Origin: Pseudorasbora parva
Taxonomy: Eukaryota; Chordata; Actinopteri; Cypriniformes; Gobionidae
Length of the DNA: 64,000 nucleotides
Assembly (NCBI RefSeq): GCF_024679245.1
Contig: NC_090184.1
Span: 16,790,144-16,854,143 of the forward strand
Direction: 5' to 3'
Under the pieces are notes generated by a model. The model was not told the DNA's origin and searched no databases. It worked only from the letters and a program-made list of their open reading frames with translations. This document shows, one piece after another, positions 52,910 through 64,000 of the stretch. Position numbers and translations under genes: made by a program. Position 1 is the stretch's first letter. Each line of letters starts with the position of its first letter.

Positions 52910-54112
52910 CCTTGCTCCATTTTCTGAAACCATTAAACACAAAACCTCCTCTTCAAGCACTATTCACAAAACCTCTGACTTCTCTTGCAAAATGAAACTT
53001 TCACCTCAAAACAGTTTTACCTGTGTTCAAAATCAATCACTGCTCTCAAATCATAAACAAAGTGATCAAAATGATAAACACTATCAAGCAATCAGTAAAC
53101 AATACAGCAAAAAAATAGAAAACACATTGTTCAAAACAGTTCTCAGGCAGAAGTAAATTTTTTAATCTCAAAACAAATGTCATATTTTTGTCATTGTCTT
53201 GTGATGAATGAAAACATGTTCCATCATAGTAGCTCAAAATTGGTCAGAAATTATTGCTACTCTGCTTTGCTTTGCAATTTTTTTTTCTTCCTCTTGCTTG
53301 TAGCCCTATTTTTACCAACTCATTCTCATAAAATGCATATACATCACAAATTGTATTTATTGTGCGATTTATACGGCACAATTAGTTTTTATGTGCATAT
53401 GATTTGTATTGTCACTCCATTAGGTAGGTTTAGTTGTTTGGAGTACGTGCACACGTATCATATGCACACGAAAACTGCGTAACATATGCACATAAAAACT
53501 CATTTTGGCATATAAATCGCACGATAAATACAATTTGTGCTATAGATATGCATTTTCATTAGATTAGGCTGATTATTAAAGTTCTGTACTCTGCATTTCA
53601 CAAACTTGTCCTTTGTTTCTGTGATACTGTAATTCTTGTTCTTTGTTGATATGAATCCACAACCAGTCAAAATCTATTGAGCAGTCAGTACTGTCAACAA
53701 ACGGAAAGCAACATGTTCAGGGCAATACGATTTGTTCATTGTACAGTATACAGCCTACAATGCACTGTACTTATATTGGTTGTGTCTCATCCTTTGAAAA
53801 AGGTTAAATCAGTTTTGAGTGGTTGTGTTCAGTCAATGACATTGTGTTCTCCATTCGTATTTGATTGTTACCACCTGTGTTAACCCGTATGGATGACATG
53901 TGCATTAGTGTGTAGAATGTGTCTTGACAATGAGACTGTGTTTAGAGTTTTGCTGAAAAGTCTAAGTGAGATTTGCAAATTGTGTTTTACCATGTGAAAT
54001 GGTTTAAGGTATTGAAAACACACAGCACAATTAGCTAAATGAGTTCAGGCAACTGAGAAATGTGTTCAGCCGATGGGTTTTAGTGATTTAGCAATTGAGA
54101 AAAACTGTAAAT

Positions 54113-54770
54113 AAAATTCAAATACATCATATCCTATGTAAACAAGTAATTGTTAACTAGGCTATTACTTTTTTGCAGTTATGATACCAACGCATGTGAT
54201 AGCACAAAATATACGTGTAGAAGAATCAATGTGAGAGGACAAGAACGAGTGCATATGCGAGGTGGGCGACGAGGAGGAAGAGGAGGAGGAGGGCAAGAAA
54301 GAGGAAAAGGAGGAGGAAGAAGAAGAAGAAGAAGAAGAAAAAATTGCAAAGAGCAAAGCAGAGTAGTAATTTCTGATCAATTTTGAGCTACTAAGATAGA
54401 ACATGTTCATCAAAAGACAATGATGGAAAAATATGAAATTTGTTTTGAGATTAAAAATGTTTATCTTTCTGGGATCTATGTTTTGAAAAATGTGTTTTCT
54501 ATTTTTGTGTGTGTATTGTTTACTGATTGCTTGATAGTGTTTATCATTTTGATCGCTTTGTTTATGATTTGAGAGCAGTGTTTGATTGTGAACACAGGTA
54601 AAACTGTTTTGAAGCGAAAGTTTCATTTTGCAAGAGTCAGAGGTTTTGTCAATAGTGATTGAAGAGGAGATTTTGTGTTTAATGTTTTCAGAAAATGGAG
54701 CAAGGTTTCAGAATTTTAATTGTAATTTTTTTTTTTTTTTTGCAATTGAGAACAACTGATTATTAGCACC
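54113..54770. mobile_element. Decayed CAGTTTTTCTC family fragment with purine tract
   Basis: 54355-54750 matches the inner and right part of the family (for example GTTTACTGATTGCTTGATAG, GGAGCAAGGTTTCAG), but the terminus is replaced by a poly-T run. 54240-54345 is an almost pure purine stretch of GGA/GAA units. Confidence 0.7.
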
Positions 54771-55205
54771 CTGCAGGCAGTCAATTTATGATCCATTGAG
54801 CTGTTTTCACACAAAAGTTTATTCAGCGTACTGAAACATTGACATCCATTCAAAAAAAGGCATCTTGTCTCCTTGCCAGTTTACCACCACTTTACATTTT
54901 GTTCTGTGAAAACTGGAGGCTCTGGGACTCTTGACTAACAGCTCATAAATAAAATAGAAAACATGATTGGTTTTGGAAAAAGATTTGTTTAAAGGTAGCA
55001 GTTGTAATGTCATGTGTATTAATCTTAGTGTGCTATTACTGACTAAGTACATTGCATCATTTGTCTAGTAATGAATACATGAGTTGTACACTACAGCTTT
55101 TGTTTAATGTAGTCATTAAATAATGCCATTAAATAATGTAACAATTGTTTATATTGATAACTAAACAGTTTTTTGTTTTTGTTTTTAAATTAAAGCAAGA
55201 TACTA
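54771..55205. other. Upstream interval of the MHC gene
   Basis: No repeat or gene recognised; probably original sequence flanking the MHC promoter. Confidence 0.5.
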
Positions 55206-55246
55206 CCTAGCAACACTTGACACTCACACATGCAGTGACTGATTGG
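55206..55246 (+). promoter_or_regulatory. MHC class II X/X2/Y promoter module
   Basis: X box CCTAGCAACA (55206-55215), X2-like CTTGACAC directly after, and Y box CTGATTGG (55239-55246, an inverted CCAAT), about 80 bp before the ATG. Known: RFX, CREB and NF-Y bind these and CIITA acts through them. An upstream W/S box is not obvious. Confidence 0.8.
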
Positions 55247-55324
55247 CCAGTCATATTAGACATCTATCTCATGAACATGAACAAAGCCCTGGCAGCATTC
55301 AGATGGGATTCAGTGTGAGTGAAA

Positions 55325-59110
<3,786 letters not shown>

Positions 59111-59545
59111 TGATGGTAGGTTTCCCATTGTGCATTTGATGACTCATTTAACATGTCAACTCAGTCACATGATTAATAATTATTCAAATTTCAGATCCCC
59201 TTACCTCTCTGCATGGACTAATAATGAAGCTTTCACCCTTTATGTAACTATCACACACTCCTAATTTTTTTTAAATCTTTGATGTTTCATTTCTAAAATG
59301 TAAAACAAAAACATAAATATAGCATCAAATCTGATACTTATTTTTTCAGTGAGCTTTATGTGAAGATCATATTTGAGCATCTTACATTATGCAATGTTGG
59401 CAGTGGAGGATTGATAATGATGTGTGAAATATAGAGATAATAAAGATTAGTCGTCAAGTCATGTTCACAATAATGTACATAGAAGCAAATATTTGTTAAT
59501 GTTGAAATGGAAACTTTATTGTTTTAAGTCTTTATTGCTATGCTG

Positions 59546-59564
59546 AATAAATTGTACAAATAAA
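59546..59564 (+). promoter_or_regulatory. Polyadenylation signals of the MHC gene
   Basis: Two AATAAA hexamers (59546-59551 and 59559-59564) end a 3' UTR of about 470 bp, just before the next MITE at 59607. Confidence 0.7.
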
Positions 59565-59606
59565 GCAGATCAGATAAGCATATTTTGCTATTCTTTCTTT
59601 ATCTTA

Positions 59607-60820
59607 CAGTTTTTCTCAATTGCTAAAACACTATTTCTGAAACCTTGCTCCATTTTCTGAAACCATTAAACACAAAACCTCCTCTTCAAGCACTATTCAC
59701 AAAACCTCTGACTTCTCTTGCTAAATGAAACTTTCGCCTCAAAACAGTTTTACCTGTGTTCACAATCAAACACTGCTCTCAAATCATAAACAAAGCGATC
59801 AAAATGATAAACACTATCAAGCAATCATTAAACAATACAGCAAAAAATAGAAAACACATTGTTCAAAACAGTTCTCAGGCAGAAGTAAATTTTTTAATCT
59901 TAAAACAAATTTCATATTTTTCTGTCATTGTATTGTGATGAATGAAAACATGTTTCATCATAGTAGCTCAAAATTGGTCAGAAATTATTGCTACTCTGCT
60001 TTGCTTTGCAATTTTTTGTTCTTCCTCTTGCTTGTAGCCCTATTTTTACCAACTCATTCTCATGAAATGCATATACATCACAAATTGTATTTATTGTGCG
60101 ATTTATACGGCACAATTATTTTTCATGTGCATATGATTTGCATTGTCACCCCATTGGGTAGGTTGAGTTGTTTGGAGTACGTGCACATAACACAATATAA
60201 AGTACATATCATATGCACACGAAAACTGCATAACATATGCTCATAAAAACTCATTTTGGCATATAAATCGCACGATAAATACAATTTGTGCTATAGATAT
60301 GCATTTTCATTAGATTAGGCTGATTTTTACAGTACTGTACTCTGCATCTCACAAGCTCGTTCTTTGTTGATATGAACCTGCAACCAGTCAAAATCTATTG
60401 AGCAGTCAGTACTGTAAACAAATGGAAAGCAACATGTTCAGGGCAATATGATTTGTTAATTGTACAGTATACAGCCTACAATGCACTGTACTTATATTGG
60501 TTGTGTCTCATTATTTGAAACAGGTTAAATCAGTTTTGAGTGGTTGTGTTCAATCAATGACATTGTGTTCTCTATTTGTATTTGATTGTTGCCACTTGTG
60601 TTAACCCGTATGAATGGCATGTGCATTAGAGAGCAGAATGTGTCTTGACAATGAGAATGTGTTTAGAGATTTGCAGAAAAGTCTAAGTGAGATCTGCAAA
60701 TTGTGTTTTATGATGTGAAATGGTTTAAGGTATTGACAACAGACTGCACAATTAGCTAAATGAGTTCAGGCAACTGAGAAATTTGTTTAGCCGATGGGTT
60801 TTAGTGTTTTAGCAAAACTG
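59607..60820. mobile_element. CAGTTTTTCTC family element, uninterrupted
   Basis: 1,214 bp, flanked by TA (59605-59606 and 60821-60822). Its orientation is opposite to the nested copies at 21721-25406. It serves as the reference for reconstructing insertion sites in the other copies. Confidence 0.9.
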
Positions 60821-61019
60821 TAAGATCATGATTAGAAGAGAATGTAAACGTACATGTAATTAATCTTAGAAATTTGTAGAAATGGCACACATGTATTGAG
60901 AAAACTTATGTCTCTTATGTCCCAAATGCTGCTTTCATTTCTCAAAATGTTGAGAAGAACATTGATTTTCAGGTAGGCTACTAGTCCCAGTCAAAATTTT
61001 AAGAGGGCAAATTGTCATT

Positions 61020-61143
61020 AATGACGGCCATACTCGGCCATAATGACGACGGCCGAGTTGCGTTTGCGTGCTTCTAGTAAACACAGAAACTGGCGAACGG
61101 CGGTATTTAGAATCAGCTTTGACCGCGACTGGAAGTCTTGGAG
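61020..61143. repeat. Fragment of the 7251-7800 hAT-like MITE
   Basis: Shares GACGGCCGAGTTGCGTTTG and AACTGGCGAACGGCGG with 7400-7530. It ends at GGAGTTAA, where the next element begins. Confidence 0.8.
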
Positions 61144-61147
61144 TTAA

Positions 61148-62557
61148 AGGGGGGGTGAAACACTCAGTTTCAGTCAGTGTCATGTCAATCTTGAGTACCT
61201 ATAGAGTAGCATTGCATCCTGCATATCTCCGAAAAGTCTTTATTTTTTTATAATTATATAAGAAAGATGCGCTGTTCAGAGTCTTTCCGAAAAAAGCCGA
61301 GCGGGTGGGGGCGTGTCGTGTGAGCGGAGCTAAATAATGACGTGTGCTCGCTGCTGCTATTGTGTTGAGTCGAGTGCGTCGTAAAGCTGTGTCATCCCTA
61401 ACAGCGGGAAAAAAACTTTATTCAAAATAAAAATATGGCTTTTAATCAGATACAGCCATACATCTATGATCCGGAATCAGACCCAGAGGCTGCAGTTGAA
61501 CAGGAGCAGCAGCAAAAACGGCTAGAGCAGGACGTCTCTATGTGGTACAAGTTATACACTAACTATATAATATGCTTAGCGGCTTGTGTTATTTACATAT
61601 TTATACTTGAATTATATCGTCGTATTTTTGTCTTTGAAGGTGTACATGTGAGAAGTGCAGTTGTGCACGTGTGTGTGTGTGTGTTTACGCGTGGTTTGTG
61701 TAGACAATTGTAGAAAGCGGACTGGTTTTGCACCGCAGGCTAAGTTAGTGTTTACATAGAAAGACACGGAATAGTAGCGCATTTGAATGAAGAAGCGCAC
61801 TTATTTAGTTCAACATATTTCCCCCCTTTGTGTATTGTTGTTTGGAGTGCTTTTATAATACACAAACATAAAGTTACACATATAGTGTCCAGCTAAACAA
61901 ATGTACACGCACTACACATCGCATGCTCCATTGATCAATTAACTATACGTGATCATGTTTGGGCTACTTGATGAGCATAGACATTTGAAGCAGTCTTACT
62001 CACAGCCTGCGGTTCTTTATCGTTGGGACTGCTCCATCCTTCAGCATTAGGCGATTGGAAAATCCTGTGTCGAGCTGGGCCTTGTTTATGAAACAGTCGG
62101 CACCGAAATGCAGCGAACAGATATAAACATTCGCGCAACTCAGTTGCTGATCCGGAAAAGCAAATTACATCCACTGTTGCCTTAACGCGGGGGTTTGGGG
62201 AATCTGTGCAGGACTGTCTTGGTCTGGCAACCAAAAACGCACTTTTTTGGTGACATTGTTATGTGCACATCACCTGTGGAGCATCCTACAAGCCAGCGCT
62301 TTGATGGGCATAGCCTGTTACTTTCGCTCTCTCCCTCTCCCTCTCTCTCTCTCACGCGCTTCCGGTAGAATTGTCCGTACGGCCCATACAAGGAAATTCC
62401 GCCCCCATTAACGTCAAAGGGGACGCATGATCTCAAAAAACTTGCCGAAACTTATGACTAACCGGAAGTAGTATTTTTGACAAAGAAATACTCCCATCAA
62501 ACGTCCACCTTAACTTTTGAAACTTTGTCTATGTTTAGTATGGGATTCACCCCCCCT
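61148..62557. mobile_element. TTAA-flanked element with AGGGGGGGTGAA ends
   Basis: Left TTAAAGGGGGGGTGAAAC and right inverted GATTCACCCCCCCTTTAA. TTAA at 61144-61147 and 62558-62561. Contains a short coding exon candidate at 61435. TTAA duplication fits Kolobok or piggyBac; family not certain. Confidence 0.75.
61435..61713 (+). pseudogene. Transposon-encoded N-terminal exon (decayed)
   Basis: Begins MAFNQIQPYIYDPESDPEAA followed by a Glu/Gln-rich run and DVSMW. This type of N-terminus is found in repetitive fish proteins carried by such elements. After DVSMW the frame becomes hydrophobic and then low-complexity, probably intron or decayed sequence. No transposase core is seen. Confidence 0.5.
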
Positions 62558-62565
62558 TTAAGTGT

Positions 62566-63690
62566 ACTTAAAGAGAATACACTTTAATGACAATATTTCT
62601 AAACACACTTAAGTACACTTTTTTAAAATTCACTTTGTAATAATATCTAATTAATTTGTATTTTTTAAAAAGTACACTTTCATGACAATATTTATAAACA
62701 CACTTTAGTGCACTTACAATAAGTGCACTTTATAATAATATCTAATTAATTTGTACTTTAACAAAGTACACTTTCATGACGATATTTATAAACACACTTT
62801 AGTACACTTATAATAAGTGCACTTTATAATAATAACTAATTAATTTGTATTTTTAAAAAGTACACTTTCATGACAATATTTATAAACACACTTTAGTGTA
62901 CTTATAATAAGTGCACTTTATAATAATAACTAATTAATTTGTATTTTTAAAAAGTACACTTTCATGACAATATTTATAAACACACTTTAGTACACTTATA
63001 ATAAGTGCACTTTGTAATAATATATAATTAATTTGTACTTTAACAAAGTACACTTTCATGACAATATTTATAAACACACTTTAGTACACTTTTAATAAGT
63101 GCACTTTGAAATAATATATAATTAATTTGTACTTTAACAAAGTACACTTTCATGACGATATTTATAAACACACTTTAGTACACTTTTAATAAGTGCACTT
63201 TGTAATAATATATAATTAATTTGTACTTTAACAAAGTACACTTTCATGACGATATTTATAAACACACTTTAGTACACTTTTAATAAGTGCACTTTGAAAT
63301 AATATCTAATTAATTTGTACTTTAACAAAGTACACTTTCATGACAATATTTATAAACACACTTTAGTACACTTTTAATAAGTGCACTTTGAAATAATATC
63401 TAATTAATTTGTACTTTGACAAAGTACACTTTCATGACAATATTTATAAACACACTTTAGTACACTTATAATAAGTGCACTTTATAATAATATCTAATTA
63501 ATTTGTATTTTTAAAAAGTACACTTTCATGACAATATTTATAAACCCACTTTAGTGCACTTTTAATAAGTGCGCTTTGTAATAATATCTAGTTAATTTTC
63601 ACTTAAAGAAAGTACACTTGTATGACAATATTTATAAACACACTTAAGTGCGCTTTTTAAAAATGCACCTTGTAATAATGTCTACACCTA
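62566..63690. repeat. 94-bp satellite, about twelve units
   Basis: Copies of GTACACTTTCATGAC start at about 62672, 62766, 62860, 62954, 63048, 63142, 63236, 63330, 63424 and 63518, exactly 94 bp apart. Edge units are more diverged. AT-rich and non-coding, with AAGTGCACTT and AAGTACACTT palindromes in each unit. Confidence 0.95.
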
Positions 63691-64000
63691 AATTTACTTA
63701 AACCATTTTAATTATGAGTTTGTTTCATAAAGTACACTTATTTTACTAATGACAATGCACATGGAAAATAAATGATTTTTTTTTTTAATTAGTTGTCCAA
63801 ATTTACATTGGTTAATGTATTTTTCTTCAAAATTTCACTCGCTTACACTCCATTACAACATACTGTTGAAATGTTATAACTAGCTCCTATGAACTCAACT
63901 ACAAGTGTCAGTTTTCTACATAATTTGACATTGTCAATCTTTATGAGAGGAGTTGTCTACTGTAGGCTACTTTACATCTGTGTACAGAATGGATAATTAA
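63691..64000. other. Non-coding interval
   Basis: No gene or repeat recognised. Confidence 0.5.

Larger units (their letters stand above)
43449..54107. mobile_element. CAGTTTTTCTC family element split by the retrovirus-like element
   Basis: Parts 43449-43488 and 52914-54107 join into a complete member of the family at 21721 and 59607 (about 1,234 bp), with TA at 43447-43448 and 54108-54109. Its first base is T instead of C. Confidence 0.88.

Noticed and set aside
54150..54386. Gly/Arg-rich frame
   Set aside because: Product of the purine tract.

Overview
The window looks like a piece of a teleost nuclear genome, most likely a cyprinid. The evidence is an intron-containing fish-type MHC class II beta gene, low coding density, many AT/CA/GA microsatellites, and families of transposable elements typical of fish. 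I see one host gene I trust. Nearly everything else is mobile DNA, much of it stacked by repeated insertion.

Layout. 1-5043: a DIRS-type tyrosine-recombinase retrotransposon on the minus strand (Gag, RT/RNase H, YR, inverted ends), cut by the window start. 7251-7800: a hAT-like MITE. 8123-~13470: a 3'-truncated Ty3/gypsy element (A) with the unusual order protease-integrase-RT-RNase H, a tRNA-Phe primer site and a 1,020-bp in-frame internal duplication. 14373-17775: a TTAA-flanked MITE split by a 2.8-kb element, itself split by an inverted solo LTR of family A. 17776-21080: further MITEs and long inverted-repeat elements. 21721-25406: three copies of one ~1.23-kb TA-target element nested inside each other. 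26291-37017: a five-level nest containing two gag-only LTR retroelements, X (plus) and Y (minus). 38302-43290: an intact-looking, young element (B) of the same gypsy type as A, with one 1,411-codon ORF. 43489-52909: a retrovirus-like element on the minus strand with 1.75-kb LTRs, a Gag-protease-integrase ORF and no RT. 55206-59585: the MHC class II beta gene with an X/Y-box promoter, five coding exons and two nested elements in its last intron. 59607-62561: more MITEs. 62566-63690: a satellite of about twelve 94-bp units.

The most interesting signal is in elements X and Y. Each carries only a short capsid-like domain followed by 30-bp (10-residue) repeat arrays. Neither has a tRNA primer site. 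Each has instead, one base after its LTR, an 11-nt sequence perfectly complementary to an LTR segment lying 27-31 nt downstream of a TATA box. This is the layout of Tf1/sushi-type self-primed reverse transcription, here in elements that encode no polymerase.

The MHC gene looks functional (all domains, cysteines and splice sites present). The transposons are a mix of apparently young (B, Y, the duplication in A) and decayed copies. No rRNA, tRNA, CRISPR or bacterial-type features were seen.
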